Source: SHZI01 sp040080965 | GTDB lineage: Bacteria; Pseudomonadota; Gammaproteobacteria; Steroidobacterales; GCA-2729495 | Direction: 5' to 3' | DNA length: 64,000 bases | NCBI GenBank assembly: GCA_040080965.1 | Contig: JBEBHH010000005.1 | Coordinates: forward strand, 73,658-137,657 | Part shown: positions 41,418 through 49,550 of the stretch, one piece after another | How the letters are laid out: each line of letters opens with the position of its first letter | How positions within the stretch are numbered: the first letter of the stretch is position 1 | Notes under the pieces: generated by a model | What the model was told of the DNA's origin: nothing | What the model saw: the letters and a program-made list of their open reading frames with translations, nothing else | The model's database searches: none | Translations under genes and position numbers: made by a program

Positions 41418-41505
41418 GGTCTGCTCTCAAAAAGCAATGGTTTGCGGGTTGGCCGGGGCTGGGGCGCGCGCAGTATAAGTGACAAGCGGGCGGGGGAAAA
41501 CCGGG

Positions 41506-42225
41506 TCAGGCCGGCTGGGCGGGGTCCCCGGCCAGGCGCCGCGGGGACGCGAAATCCCAGATTCCGGCCAGCTGGCGCAGGGCCGGCAGGTTGTCCACGC
41601 GGATGCGGTGGGTGTCCAGGCGCCGGATCAGGCCCCGTTCCTCCAGGTCCCGGAAGCTCCGGCTCACCGTTTCCTTCTTCAGGCCCAGGAAGTCCGCGAT
41701 GTCTTCCCGGCTCATGGGCACCTGGATCTCGCGCAGGGCGGGATCGCCGTCGTCCGCCAGGTTCTCGGTCAGGCGCCGCCAGTGACGGAGGTACAGCAGG
41801 AAGACCGCCAGCCGCTCGATCGCCGTGCGCTGCCCGAGGCTGTACACGACGTCGAGGATGTCCTCGATGACCCGGAACATCATGTTCAGGAACGCCCGCT
41901 CCGCCTTCGGGTCCCGGGCCAGGCGCTCGTCGAGCTGGCGGCGCGGACAACAGCTGACCCGGGCGTGGGTCACCGCCTCGACGCTGAAGAAGTAGGACTC
42001 GGTCGCCGTGAGGCCCACGAAGTTGTCGCGGAACAGAAAGGACAGCACCTGGCGACGCCCGTCCGTGCCCGTCCGCGTCACGCGCAGCACGCCGGAGAGG
42101 ATGTTGAAGACCTGGGTGGCGGGCTCGCCGGCGCTGATGATGACTTCCCCGGGCTCCACCTCCCGGACCGGGGCGGAGTCGAAGATGTCCAGGAACACGT
42201 CCTGGGGCAGGTCGAGGGTGCGCAT
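41506..42225 (-). CDS. Crp/Fnr-family transcriptional regulator
   Basis: A 239-residue regulator with a cyclic-nucleotide-type beta-roll (about 15-125, including PGEVIISAGEPATQVFNILSG) and a C-terminal winged helix with SREDIADFLGLKKETVSRSFRDLEERGLI. The helix-turn-helix ETVSRSFRDL is Fnr/FixK-like. The N-terminal cysteine cluster of Fnr is absent, so it does not sense oxygen through an iron-sulphur cluster; CC in RVSCCPRRQL is the only paired cysteine. ATG at 42225 (MRTLDLPQDVF) is the start chosen. It precedes the cytochrome c gene on the same strand. Confidence 0.88.
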   Translation of the reverse strand: MRTLDLPQDVFLDIFDSAPVREVEPGEVIISAGEPATQVFNILSGVLRVTRTGTDGRRQVLSFLFRDNFVGLTATESYFFSVEAVTHARVSCCPRRQLDERLARDPKAERAFLNMMFRVIEDILDVVYSLGQRTAIERLAVFLLYLRHWRRLTENLADDGDPALREIQVPMSREDIADFLGLKKETVSRSFRDLEERGLIRRLDTHRIRVDNLPALRQLAGIWDFASPRRLAGDPAQPA

Positions 42226-42356
42226 GCGAAAAGCATGGGCGTCGGCCCCCGGACTGGCAAGCGGCGGTCCGGCAGGCGTCAGGCTGGCAAGGGGGAGCCC
42301 GGCGGGGCTATCATCTCGCCCCCGCCACGTCGCGGGATTGCACCAGGTTCCCAAGG

Positions 42357-42433
42357 GCGCCCGTAGCTCAGCTGGATAGAGTACTGCCCTCCGAAGGCAG
42401 GGGTCAGAGGTTCGAATCCTCTCGGGCGCGCCA
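42357..42433 (+). tRNA. tRNA-Arg (anticodon CCG)
   Basis: The 77-base cloverleaf is complete. The acceptor stem GCGCCCG pairs with CGGGCGC, the D arm is GCTC-GAGT, the anticodon stem is CTGCC/GGCAG with loop CTCCGAA (anticodon CCG), the T arm AGAGG-TTCGAAT-CCTCT follows, and discriminator G is followed by an encoded CCA. It reads CGG arginine codons. Confidence 0.97.
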
Positions 42434-42523
42434 TCTTTCTCCGTCGACTGACAACCCGGACACGACGGCGCGTTCCCGGGCCTCGACGAGCGCGGGATGG
42501 AAGGCAGGTCGGCGACGATTCAG

Positions 42524-42727
42524 CTAGGCGCCGTTCTCCCGCAGCCACGTCATCAGTTTCGCTTTTCGGCTCTCCAGCGTCTCGGCGGGCTCGCTCGCGA
42601 GTTCGCGGCGGGCGGCGGCGTGATCGACACCGGTGATGGCGACGATGTAAGGGTCGTAGCCGGCGAAATCGACGTCCTGGTCGGGGTTTGCGCGGGGCGT
42701 TTCCGCGCTGTCCTTGGAAGCAGCCAT
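42524..42727 (-). CDS. small hypothetical protein
   Basis: A 67-residue acidic, soluble protein with no membrane segment. It contains DVDFAGYDPYIVAITGVDHAAARREL and a C-terminal helix (LESRKAKLMTWLREN). It is preceded by a purine-rich GAAGAAAAAC stretch. I do not recognise a family. The compact, helix-rich composition and its isolated position between the tRNA and the gdx gene make it plausible as a real gene but not certain. Confidence 0.55.
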   Translation of the reverse strand: MAASKDSAETPRANPDQDVDFAGYDPYIVAITGVDHAAARRELASEPAETLESRKAKLMTWLRENGA

Positions 42728-42899
42728 TGTTGTTTTTCTTCTTGGCGGTATCGGATTCCCGGATGCTGCGGGACTATAGGCTGGCGAGGCTTAATCTAGG
42801 CTGAAATTATACATAAGCTTCAAGTTTGGTTAAGACCGATTTTCCCGGCGCTTGTTGCGAACATGCTGCACCGGAACCTGAACCTGGGAGGAGCCCACC

Positions 42900-43214
42900 A
42901 TGGCCTGGACCATGCTCGTAATAGCCGGACTGCTCGAGATCGGCTGGGCCATCGGGCTCAAGTACACCGACGGTTTCACCCGCTGGCTGCCCAGTTCGCT
43001 GACCATCGTCGCGATGGCCGGCAGCATGTGGTTGCTGGCCCTTGCCCTCCGCAGCATTCCCATCGGCACTGCCTACGCCGTCTGGACCGGGATCGGCGCC
43101 GCCGGCACCGCGGTGCTGGGCATACTCCTGTTCGCAGAACCGGCCACGGCGCTCCGGCTGGCGTCCATCGGGCTGATCGTGGCCGGCATTGCCGGCCTGA
43201 AGCTGGCGGCCTGA
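42900..43214 (+). CDS. sugE: small multidrug resistance (SMR) exporter, SugE/Gdx type
   Basis: A 104-residue four-helix SMR protein. The conserved glutamate is Glu13 in AGLLEIGWAIGLKYTDGF. The segment GTAYAVWTGIGAAGTA identifies the SugE/Gdx subtype, which in characterised cases exports guanidinium ion in exchange for protons and sometimes quaternary ammonium. The ATG follows GGGAGGAG. No guanidine riboswitch could be recognised upstream. A carboxymuconolactone decarboxylase-like gene follows two bases later and is probably co-transcribed. Confidence 0.92.
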   Translation: MAWTMLVIAGLLEIGWAIGLKYTDGFTRWLPSSLTIVAMAGSMWLLALALRSIPIGTAYAVWTGIGAAGTAVLGILLFAEPATALRLASIGLIVAGIAGLKLAA

Positions 43215-43216
43215 TC

Positions 43217-43780
43217 GTGCGCATCGAGCCCCGCCCCCTCCGCGACTACCCCTGGTACCTGCAGCCCTTCTTCCGCAGCCAGGTGCGCCGTTACGGGCAG
43301 GTGCTGGTCCCCGGGCAGCTGTGGGGCCGGGTGCCGCGCCTGTTCATGGCCGTCGCGCTGCTTTACGGCGCACTGGATTCCCGGCGATCGCTGCTCGATC
43401 CCGTGCTCCGCTCGCTGGTGACCGTGCGGGTTTCCCAGCTCAACTGGTGCCGGTTCTGCGTGGACATCAATTCCGCCACCCTGGCCCGGCGGGCCGGCAG
43501 CATGGCCAAAGTGGAGGCCCTTGAGGGCTGGCGGTCGAGCGATCTCTATTCCCCGGCGGAGCGGGCGGCACTCGACTACACCGAGGCCATGACCATCACC
43601 GCCCCCGCCGGTACCTCCGGGGGCGTCACCGATGCCGGCATGGCCGAGCTGCGCAAACACTTCAGCGACGATGCCGTGATCGAGCTCACCGGCCTGGTGG
43701 CGTTCCAGAACCTGTCGAGCAAGTTCAACAGCGCGCTGGATGTGCCCCCCCAGGGGTTTTGCCGCCGCCCGGACGAGTAG
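43217..43780 (+). CDS. carboxymuconolactone decarboxylase (AhpD-like) family protein
   Basis: A 187-residue helical protein. The AhpD-like signature is VSQLNWCRFCVDINSATLA, with a CXXC pair (WCRFC) typical of the peroxidase-like branch of the family, followed by DYTEAM and VIELTGLVAFQNL. Such proteins reduce peroxides or act on small cyclic substrates; the specific activity is unknown. The start is GTG at 43217, two bases after the exporter stop, so a shared transcript is likely. Confidence 0.8.
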   Translation: MRIEPRPLRDYPWYLQPFFRSQVRRYGQVLVPGQLWGRVPRLFMAVALLYGALDSRRSLLDPVLRSLVTVRVSQLNWCRFCVDINSATLARRAGSMAKVEALEGWRSSDLYSPAERAALDYTEAMTITAPAGTSGGVTDAGMAELRKHFSDDAVIELTGLVAFQNLSSKFNSALDVPPQGFCRRPDE

Positions 43781-43787
43781 CCCCGAA

Positions 43788-44192
43788 GTGTCGGCCCTGG
43801 CGGACCTGGTCCTCGTCACCCATGCGCTCTTCGTGGGTTTTGTCGTCATGGGCTTCGCCCTGATCCTGGCCGGTCTCGCGCGGGGCTGGGACTGGGTGCG
43901 GCGACCCGGTTTCCGCTACGCGCACCTCGCCGCGATCGGCGTGGTGGTGGTCCAGGCCTGGTTCGGGATCGAATGCCCGCTGACCACCCTCGAGAGCGCG
44001 TTGCGGACCCGGGCCGGCGAGGCGGGCTACGGCGCTTCCTTCATCCAGGACTGGCTCTACCGGTTGCTCTTCTACCAGGCCGACGCCTGGGTGTTCACCG
44101 TCCTCTACACCGCCTTCGGCGTGGCGGTGGCGCTCGTCTGGTGGTTTGCGCCGCCGGTGCACCGGCAGTCCCGCCGCGATCGGCTAGACTGA
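43788..44192 (+). CDS. DUF2784 family membrane protein
   Basis: A 134-residue inner-membrane protein with four hydrophobic segments (near 3-25, 45-60, 85-102 and 100-122). The family signature includes THALFVGFVVMGFALILAG and the cysteine-containing AWFGIECPLTTLE. DUF2784 proteins have no assigned function. A GTG at 43788 is the likely start, eight bases after the preceding gene. It forms part of a compact set of plus-strand genes. Confidence 0.78.
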   Translation: MSALADLVLVTHALFVGFVVMGFALILAGLARGWDWVRRPGFRYAHLAAIGVVVVQAWFGIECPLTTLESALRTRAGEAGYGASFIQDWLYRLLFYQADAWVFTVLYTAFGVAVALVWWFAPPVHRQSRRDRLD

Positions 44193-44199
44193 GGCTGTC

Positions 44200-44586
44200 A
44201 TGCAGCAGTCCCAGCCCCAGCGTCCCGGCGCGACCCAGGGTCCCGGCCCCCTGTCGCGGCTCGAGCGCGCCGTCCTCACGGCGCTGCTGAAGGGCGACGG
44301 GGACGAGTTCGCCACCCTGCGCGCCCAGCTGGCCCGGGCCACGGTCGTGTCCCGGACCCACAGCGGCGTCGGCTTCGTCACCCGCCTGGCCGTCCCCGAC
44401 GACGCGCCCGCCCTGGCTGGGTCGGCCGCGCCGCGCCTGCGGCCGGTCCTGGCGGCCCACCCCGGGCTGGCCGAGCGCGCCGAGTTCCTGCTGCAGCTCC
44501 GCGGCGGCCGCCTGGCCGTGCTCGAGGCCTACTGCTACGAAGGCGGCTGGCCGGCTGACGAAGCGGAATTCCGGGTGGTAGTCTGA
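44200..44586 (+). CDS. hypothetical soluble protein
   Basis: A 128-residue protein with a Pro/Gln-rich N-terminal 18 residues, then a conserved-looking globular part: LSRLERAVLTALLKGDGDEF, LRAQLARATVVSRTHSGVGFVTRLAV and LLQLRGGRLAVLEAYCYEGGWP. No signal peptide or membrane segment is present. It looks like a small cytoplasmic protein common near transport genes, but I cannot name the family. It starts seven bases after the DUF2784 gene. Confidence 0.65.
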   Translation: MQQSQPQRPGATQGPGPLSRLERAVLTALLKGDGDEFATLRAQLARATVVSRTHSGVGFVTRLAVPDDAPALAGSAAPRLRPVLAAHPGLAERAEFLLQLRGGRLAVLEAYCYEGGWPADEAEFRVVV

Positions 44587-44605
44587 AAACCCAGGGAGTG
44601 AGTCC

Positions 44606-44992
44606 ATGACCCGCTACGGCAAGATCAACCTTCTCGGCATGCTGCTGCTGCCCGTCGCGGCTGCGGTGGCCGCGTTGATCGTGTTCGGCAACCGCACCGA
44701 CACCCTCGTCACGGTGTTCAGCCTGAACCTGGTGCCCATGCTGATCGGTGGCGTGGTTTCCGGGCTGCTGCTCCGGGGCGCGAATCGCGCCGGCAAGGGG
44801 CAGGGCATCGCCCTCTGGCCGACCCTGATCCCTGCCGCCCTCGGCGCTGTCTGGTACCTGTTCCGCGCCGTCGTGCCGGCGGAGGTCGCGCCCGGCGCCG
44901 AGTACATAGCAGCCCCGCAGTACCTGCTGATGGGCGTGGTCCTGCTCAGCGTCGTGGCGTGGCTCGGGTGCCTGATCGCACGCCGCCGCTGA
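44606..44992 (+). CDS. small polytopic membrane protein
   Basis: A 128-residue protein with four predicted membrane helices (about 8-27, 38-55, 68-86 and 106-124). Short loops are rich in Arg and Lys on one side, which gives a clear topology. No catalytic motif and no recognised family. The ATG at 44606 follows GGGAGTG. Its 3' end overlaps the next gene by 34 bases. Confidence 0.65.
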   Translation: MTRYGKINLLGMLLLPVAAAVAALIVFGNRTDTLVTVFSLNLVPMLIGGVVSGLLLRGANRAGKGQGIALWPTLIPAALGAVWYLFRAVVPAEVAPGAEYIAAPQYLLMGVVLLSVVAWLGCLIARRR

Positions 44993-46062
44993 CGCCCACC
45001 CGGGCGCCGACAGGGGCGCCGCCCAGGCTGCCAGTTGCCGCGCGCTTTGCACCCTATGCGGCGGCTCGGACCCTGCCCAACATCGTGGTCGACGGCGCGC
45101 CCCTGCCGTCCACCCTGCTGACCCTGTCCCACTGGCCGAACAACCAGTCGCCTCCGGCGCTGAAGCGCGACACCTCCACCGCCACCGTCTTCGCCTATCT
45201 GGATGCACCGGACCTCCACCAGTCCGTGCCCTGGGTCACCAACAATCACTTCGACGAGGACGGCCTGTTCGGCATGTACGCGCTCACCGAACCGGAGCGC
45301 GCCCTCCCGGACCGGGAGCTGCTCGTCGCGGGTTCCTTCGCCGGCGACTTCGGCATCGTGACGGACAGGGATGGCGCCCGCCTGTGCTTTGCCGTCGAGG
45401 CGCTGACCGATCCCGAGGTGTCGCCGCTGCCAGCCGAGATCTTTGCCGAGACCGACCGCGTCGCCGCCCTCTACACGGCGATGCTGGAGTCGTTGCCGTC
45501 GCTGCTCCGGGACTGGCGCGATGGCTGGCCCCGCTTCGGTGACCTCTGGGCCCTGCAGGACGAGCACTTCACCGCCAGCCGCGGGCTGCTGGCCGACGGC
45601 GTCGTGACGCTCGTCGAGCACCCGGCCCTGGACCTGGCGGTGGTGCGCATTCCCGCCTACCTGCGCCGGCGGACAGCCCGCCGCTACCTGGTGGACGAGT
45701 TCGCCGCCGTGCATCCCTTCGCCATCAACTCGGCGACGCAACGCACACGGATCCTGCGGGTGCAGGGCGCCCACTACGAATTCGAGTACCGCTACGAAAG
45801 CTGGGTGCAGCTGGCGTCCCGCCGCGTGCCCTGCCGCGTGCGCCTGGACGGGCTCGCGGCGCGGCTCAACGAGCTGGACGGCGGCCAGGGCTGGGTGGCG
45901 GAGGATCCCACCGGCACGGCGCCGCGCCTGCATCGACCCGATGGCACGCCGTCAGGCATTCCCCTCGACACATTCCTCCTGGAGCTGGAAGGCGCCCTGA
46001 CGACGGCGCCCGTGGCCTGGGATCCCTACGACTGGCAGAAGAAACCCGGAGGTGCCGCATGA
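44959..46062 (+). CDS. large hypothetical cytoplasmic protein upstream of molybdopterin genes
   Basis: A 367-residue soluble protein that I cannot assign with confidence. Recognisable stretches are PNIVVDGAPLPSTLLTLSHWP, DTSTATVFAYLD, WVTNNHFDEDGLFGMYAL and ALDLAVVRIPAYLRR. The pattern NNHFDEDGLFG, with His-Phe-Asp followed by acidic residues, looks like a metal-binding site and is reminiscent of DHH-type phosphoesterases in which DHHxD is key. It starts at GTG 44959 inside the membrane protein gene and ends by overlapping the mocA-like ATG. A role connected with the downstream molybdopterin genes is possible only from context. Confidence 0.65.
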   Translation: MARVPDRTPPLTPTRAPTGAPPRLPVAARFAPYAAARTLPNIVVDGAPLPSTLLTLSHWPNNQSPPALKRDTSTATVFAYLDAPDLHQSVPWVTNNHFDEDGLFGMYALTEPERALPDRELLVAGSFAGDFGIVTDRDGARLCFAVEALTDPEVSPLPAEIFAETDRVAALYTAMLESLPSLLRDWRDGWPRFGDLWALQDEHFTASRGLLADGVVTLVEHPALDLAVVRIPAYLRRRTARRYLVDEFAAVHPFAINSATQRTRILRVQGAHYEFEYRYESWVQLASRRVPCRVRLDGLAARLNELDGGQGWVAEDPTGTAPRLHRPDGTPSGIPLDTFLLELEGALTTAPVAWDPYDWQKKPGGAA

Positions 46063-46643
46063 CACTCGCTGGACTGTTGCTGGCGGCCGGCGGCGCAACG
46101 CGCTTCGGCTCGCCAAAAGTGCTGGCCACTTACCGCGGCGAACCGCTCGTCTGCCGGGCGGTGCGCCTGCTGGCGCCGCGCTGCCCCTCCGGCGTGCACG
46201 TGGTGGTGGGCGCTTCTGCGCCCGGTGTGCGAGGGGCCCTCGCCAACGAGCCGGTCACGCTCGTCGACAACCCGGACTGGGCCCGCGGCCTGTCCACGTC
46301 GCTCGTCCGTGGCGTGGCGGCGCTGCCCCCCGGGGCCGATGCCGTGCTGATCCTGCTGTGCGACCAGCCCGCGATCACGCCCGACGACCTGGACGCCCTC
46401 ATCGCGGCCTGGCAGGTGGAGCCGGCGCTGATCGCCGCCGCCGGCTTCAGCGACCGCCTGGGCGCCCCGGTCATCATTCCCCGCGGCCTCTGGCCCCAGC
46501 TTGCCGCGTTGCGCGGCGACCAGGGCGCCCGCAGCCTGCTGGAGTGGCACGCGGAACACACGACGGTGGTCATGCCCCACGCGGCGCTCGACGTGGACAC
46601 ACCCGAGGATCTGGCACGCCTCGAAGCCGCTCCGGCACAATGA
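46059..46643 (+). CDS. MocA/MobA-like nucleotidyltransferase
   Basis: A 194-residue nucleotidyltransferase with the signature LLLAAGGATRFGSPKVLATYRGEPL (the LxxGxSxRxGxxK motif), then LVDNPDWARGLSTSL, the metal aspartate in LLCDQPAI and APVIIPRGLWPQL. This is the pattern of MocA/MobA-type enzymes that attach CMP or GMP to the molybdenum cofactor. MocA (cytidylyl) is likelier because of the CDQP and SLLEWH motifs. It overlaps the preceding gene by four bases and precedes moaD by three. Confidence 0.85.
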   Translation: MTLAGLLLAAGGATRFGSPKVLATYRGEPLVCRAVRLLAPRCPSGVHVVVGASAPGVRGALANEPVTLVDNPDWARGLSTSLVRGVAALPPGADAVLILLCDQPAITPDDLDALIAAWQVEPALIAAAGFSDRLGAPVIIPRGLWPQLAALRGDQGARSLLEWHAEHTTVVMPHAALDVDTPEDLARLEAAPAQ

Positions 46644-46646
46644 GGC

Positions 46647-46910
46647 ATGGCACAGGTTTCCCCTGACGGCACCATTGCGGTCCGCATCGAGTACTTCGCC
46701 GTCCTCCGCGAGCACGTGGGACGGGCAGAGGAACAGCTGCGCACCCGCGCCGCCACCGTCGGCGAGCTGTATGCCGAGCTCGACCGGCGCTATGCCTTCC
46801 CCGCCCTCGGCCGCGTGAAGGTGGCGGTGAACGACGAATTCCGGGACTGGAGCGCCCCGGTGCGGGACGGGGACTTCGTCGTCTTCATACCCCCCGTGGC
46901 CGGCGGGTGA
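46647..46910 (+). CDS. moaD: MoaD, molybdopterin synthase sulphur carrier subunit
   Basis: An 87-residue ubiquitin-fold protein ending in the required Gly-Gly (PPVAGG), which is adenylated and thiocarboxylated to donate sulphur for molybdopterin. The fold signature is RIEYFAVLREHVG at the N-terminus and VAVNDEFRDWSAPVRDGDFVVFIPPV at the C-terminus. It has a slightly longer N-terminus (MAQVSPDGTIAV) than E. coli MoaD. The moaE start overlaps its stop. Confidence 0.94.
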   Translation: MAQVSPDGTIAVRIEYFAVLREHVGRAEEQLRTRAATVGELYAELDRRYAFPALGRVKVAVNDEFRDWSAPVRDGDFVVFIPPVAGG

Positions 46911-47362
46911 GCCACTTCGGGTTCAGCCGCGAACCTTTTACCCCGGAACACTATCGCCCCCGGGTGACCGATCCCGTGGCCGGCGGCTATGCCAGCTTCG
47001 AGGGCTGGGTGCGCAACCACAACGACGGGCGGGGCGTGCTGCGCCTGGAATACGAAGGCTACGAGGCCCTGGGCATCAAGGAGGGCGACCGGATCGTCGC
47101 CGAGGCCTTCGCCCGCTTTCCGATTGCACAGGCCCACTGCGTGCACCGGCTGGGCGTGCTCGAGATCGGCGACCTGGCGGTCTGGGTGGGCGTCACGGCC
47201 GCGCACCGCGACGCGGCCTTCGCGGCCTGCCGCTACATCATCGACGAGGTGAAGACCCGCGTGCCGATCTGGAAGAAGGAGCACTACGCCGAAGGTGACT
47301 CCGGCTGGATCAACTGCGAGGTCAGGACTTCTGACGCTCCCGCTGGATCAGCTCTTCCGTAA
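46907..47362 (+). CDS. moaE: MoaE, molybdopterin synthase catalytic subunit
   Basis: A 151-residue catalytic subunit of molybdopterin synthase. Conserved parts are GGYASFEGWVRNHNDGRGV, LEYEGYEALG, IAQAHCVHRLGVLEIGD and the lysine motif VPIWKKEHYAEG, which holds the active-site lysines. It forms a heterotetramer with MoaD. The GTG start at 46907 overlaps the moaD stop (GTGA). Its last 13 codons run antiparallel into the dsbA gene, an overlap of 41 bases. Confidence 0.94.
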   Translation: MSHFGFSREPFTPEHYRPRVTDPVAGGYASFEGWVRNHNDGRGVLRLEYEGYEALGIKEGDRIVAEAFARFPIAQAHCVHRLGVLEIGDLAVWVGVTAAHRDAAFAACRYIIDEVKTRVPIWKKEHYAEGDSGWINCEVRTSDAPAGSALP

Positions 47363-48200
47363 CGGCGAGCAGGTCCTGGTGGCTGCGGATCTGCGGGCCG
47401 TCGGTGGTGTACTTGCCATCGATGACCAGCAGCGGCACGCCGCGCACCTTGTACTTCACGGTCAGGTCCTTGGCCCGCTTGAGGGCGCTCTCGACCGCGA
47501 ATGACCGGAAGGTCTTGTTGAAGTCGGCCGCCGTCACGCCGTTCTGCTCGAAGAACTCGAGGATGTCCTTTTCCTCGGACATCGCCCGGTTTTCCTGGTG
47601 GATCGCCTTGAACATGGCCGGGTTGATCGTGTCGAGCTTGCCCAGCGCTTCGGCCGTGTAATAGACGCGGCCGTGCATCTCGTTGGTGGGATTCCACATG
47701 ACGGGAATGCGGACGAAGCTGACGTCGGCCGGCAGCCGCTTCACCCAGTCCGTCAGGACGGGCTCCAGGTTGTAGCAGTGGGAGCAGCCGTACCAGAACA
47801 CTTCGGCCACCTCGATCTTGCCCGGCGAGCTGCTGGTGCCCTGGGCGGAGGTCAGCGTGTTGAAGTGCTCGCCTTCCTTGTACTGCCAGTCGGTCTTTGC
47901 CGGGGCGGCGGAAGAGCTCTCCGGGAGCACGATGTCCTTGCCAAGGGAATCCTTGTCGGCGGGCGCTGCGGCTTCCGTTCCCGCGGACTCCTCGACCACA
48001 GCAGCCGGCGGCACGGCGTCTGCCGGGGCTTCTGCAGCCGGGGCGGGGGCGGCAATGGGCGCCGGCGGCGTGCTCTCGGCCGTGGGTGCAGCGGCGGGCT
48101 CGGCTCCCTGGGGAGCGGGTGCCTTGCCGCACGCGGCGGTGACCGCGATGACGGCAGCCAGCAGCAGGAGTGGGATCCGGGTCGTGCCAAGTCGCGTCAT
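47322..48200 (-). CDS. dsbA: DsbA-type thiol:disulphide oxidoreductase, lipoprotein form
   Basis: A 292-residue DsbA homologue. The thioredoxin-fold domain starts near residue 105, with the active site YGCSHCYN (Cys139, Cys142) and cis-Pro region RGVPLLVIDGKY. It introduces disulphides into periplasmic proteins. It is much longer than DsbA (about 210 residues) because a lipobox (VTAAC, Cys24) and an Ala/Pro/Glu-rich linker of about 80 residues precede the domain, so it is likely membrane-tethered. It lies downstream of the cytochrome c4 gene on the same strand, a conserved arrangement with engB. Confidence 0.9.
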   Translation of the reverse strand: MTRLGTTRIPLLLLAAVIAVTAACGKAPAPQGAEPAAAPTAESTPPAPIAAPAPAAEAPADAVPPAAVVEESAGTEAAAPADKDSLGKDIVLPESSSAAPAKTDWQYKEGEHFNTLTSAQGTSSSPGKIEVAEVFWYGCSHCYNLEPVLTDWVKRLPADVSFVRIPVMWNPTNEMHGRVYYTAEALGKLDTINPAMFKAIHQENRAMSEEKDILEFFEQNGVTAADFNKTFRSFAVESALKRAKDLTVKYKVRGVPLLVIDGKYTTDGPQIRSHQDLLAVTEELIQRERQKS

Positions 48201-48224
48201 GGAAGTGCCCTCAATCGCCGCGCC

Positions 48225-48857
48225 TCAGCGCAGGCCCTGGATGTAGGAGGTGACAGCCTTGATCTCGTCGTCGGTGAGCGTGGCGGAGACGTTGCGCATC
48301 ATCTGCGTGTCGCCATCCGTGGCCCGCTGCTTGGCGCGATAGGCCACCAGCTGGGCTGCCGAGTAGCTGGCGTGCTGGCCGGCGATGGCGGGCCAGCCGG
48401 CGGCGGGATTGCCCTGGCCCGTCGGGCCGTGGCACGCGAGGCAGGCGGGGACGCCCGTGTCCTTGTTGCCGCCCCGGTAAAGGCGCTCGCCGGTGCTCAC
48501 CAGCGCCGGATCGGCCACCTTGCCCGCGCGCTTCTGCGCCGCGAAATAGGCCGCCAGGTCCGCGATGTCCTCGTCGGTGAGCGGCAGGGCCATGCTGCTC
48601 ATCAGGACGTTCTGCCGGGCGCCGCTCTTGAAGGACTGCAGCGACTTGACGATGTAGCTCTCGTGCTGCCCCGCGAGGCTTGGCCACTCGGGATTGAGGC
48701 TGTTGCCATCCATGCCGTGACAGGCGGAGCAGGTGACGGACTTGGCCTGGCCCGCGTCGGCGGATCCGGCGGCCTGGGCCGGGACCGAAAGCGCGGTTCC
48801 GGCAATGGTCAGCGCCATCAGGGTGAGGGTGGAAAGCGAGAGTTTTACGACATGCAT
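48225..48857 (-). CDS. cytochrome c4, dihaem
   Basis: A 210-residue secreted dihaem cytochrome. The signal peptide ends AQAA (about residue 30). The two haem motifs are CSACH (Cys43, Cys46, His47) and CLACH (Cys139, Cys142, His143), each in a class I domain with methionine ligands (MSSMALPLTDEDIADL, TQMMRNVSATLTDDEIKAV). Cytochrome c4 carries electrons to terminal oxidases in the periplasm. The ATG at 48857 is chosen because it begins a good signal peptide. Its 5' end is divergent from engB. Confidence 0.93.
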   Translation of the reverse strand: MHVVKLSLSTLTLMALTIAGTALSVPAQAAGSADAGQAKSVTCSACHGMDGNSLNPEWPSLAGQHESYIVKSLQSFKSGARQNVLMSSMALPLTDEDIADLAAYFAAQKRAGKVADPALVSTGERLYRGGNKDTGVPACLACHGPTGQGNPAAGWPAIAGQHASYSAAQLVAYRAKQRATDGDTQMMRNVSATLTDDEIKAVTSYIQGLR

Positions 48858-48950
48858 AGCGCTTGTTCTGTAAGGGAAATTCGGGGGGAGTACCGTGCTA
48901 GACTCCGGCCGCGCGGAATTGTACACCAGCGCTCAGGCCGAGCCACCCAG

Positions 48951-49550
48951 ATGTCCCTGTTCCCCGAGGCCCGGTTTCTCACCAGCGCGGCCCGCGCCGC
49001 CCAGTTCCTGCCGGACGAGGGCGCCGAGGTTGCCTTTGCGGGCCGCTCCAACGCGGGCAAGTCCAGCGCTATCAACACCATCCTGGGTCGCCGGGATTTT
49101 GCGCGGACCAGCAAGACCCCCGGCCGTACCCAACTCATCAATTTCTTCGCCCTCGCCGAGGGCCAGCGCCTGGTGGACCTGCCCGGCTACGGCTACGCAC
49201 GCGTGTCGAAGGAGATGCGGGAGCAGTGGCGGGAAATGCTCGGCGACTACTTCGACGGCCGGGAATCCCTCGCCGGCCTGATGGTGGTGGTGGACAGCCG
49301 CCGGGGCGTCGGCGACTTCGACCTGCAGATGCTGGACTGGGGCCGGGCCCTGGACTGCCAGCTCCACGTGCTGCTGACCAAGGCCGACAAGCTGTCCCGC
49401 CAGGAGGCCGCCGCGGCCCTCGCTGCCGCGAAGCGGGAGCTGCAGGACCTGCGGGTCGACGTGCAGCTGTTCTCGGCGACCTCGAAGCTGGGACTGGACG
49501 AGGCGCGGGCCGCGCTGGCAGCGATGCTGGCCAGCCTTCCGGCCCTGTAG
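48951..49550 (+). CDS. engB: EngB/YsxC, ribosome-assembly GTPase
   Basis: A 199-residue GTPase needed for 50S ribosome subunit assembly and normal cell division. Visible G motifs are GRSNAGKSSA (31-40), the switch I threonine in SKTPGRTQLINF, G3 DLPGYGYA, G4 LTKADKL and G5 FSATSKLG. The ATG at 48951 gives the normal length. Its TAG stop (49548-49550) lies inside the REP-like pair at 49546-49601. It is divergent from the cytochrome c4 gene and convergent with polA. Confidence 0.95.
   Translation: MSLFPEARFLTSAARAAQFLPDEGAEVAFAGRSNAGKSSAINTILGRRDFARTSKTPGRTQLINFFALAEGQRLVDLPGYGYARVSKEMREQWREMLGDYFDGRESLAGLMVVVDSRRGVGDFDLQMLDWGRALDCQLHVLLTKADKLSRQEAAAALAAAKRELQDLRVDVQLFSATSKLGLDEARAALAAMLASLPAL

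Noticed and set aside
42728..42899. Possible guanidine riboswitch before the Gdx/SugE gene
   Set aside because: SugE/Gdx genes are often under ykkC-type riboswitches, so I looked for the conserved ACGR loops and the ykkC core. They are not recognisable here.
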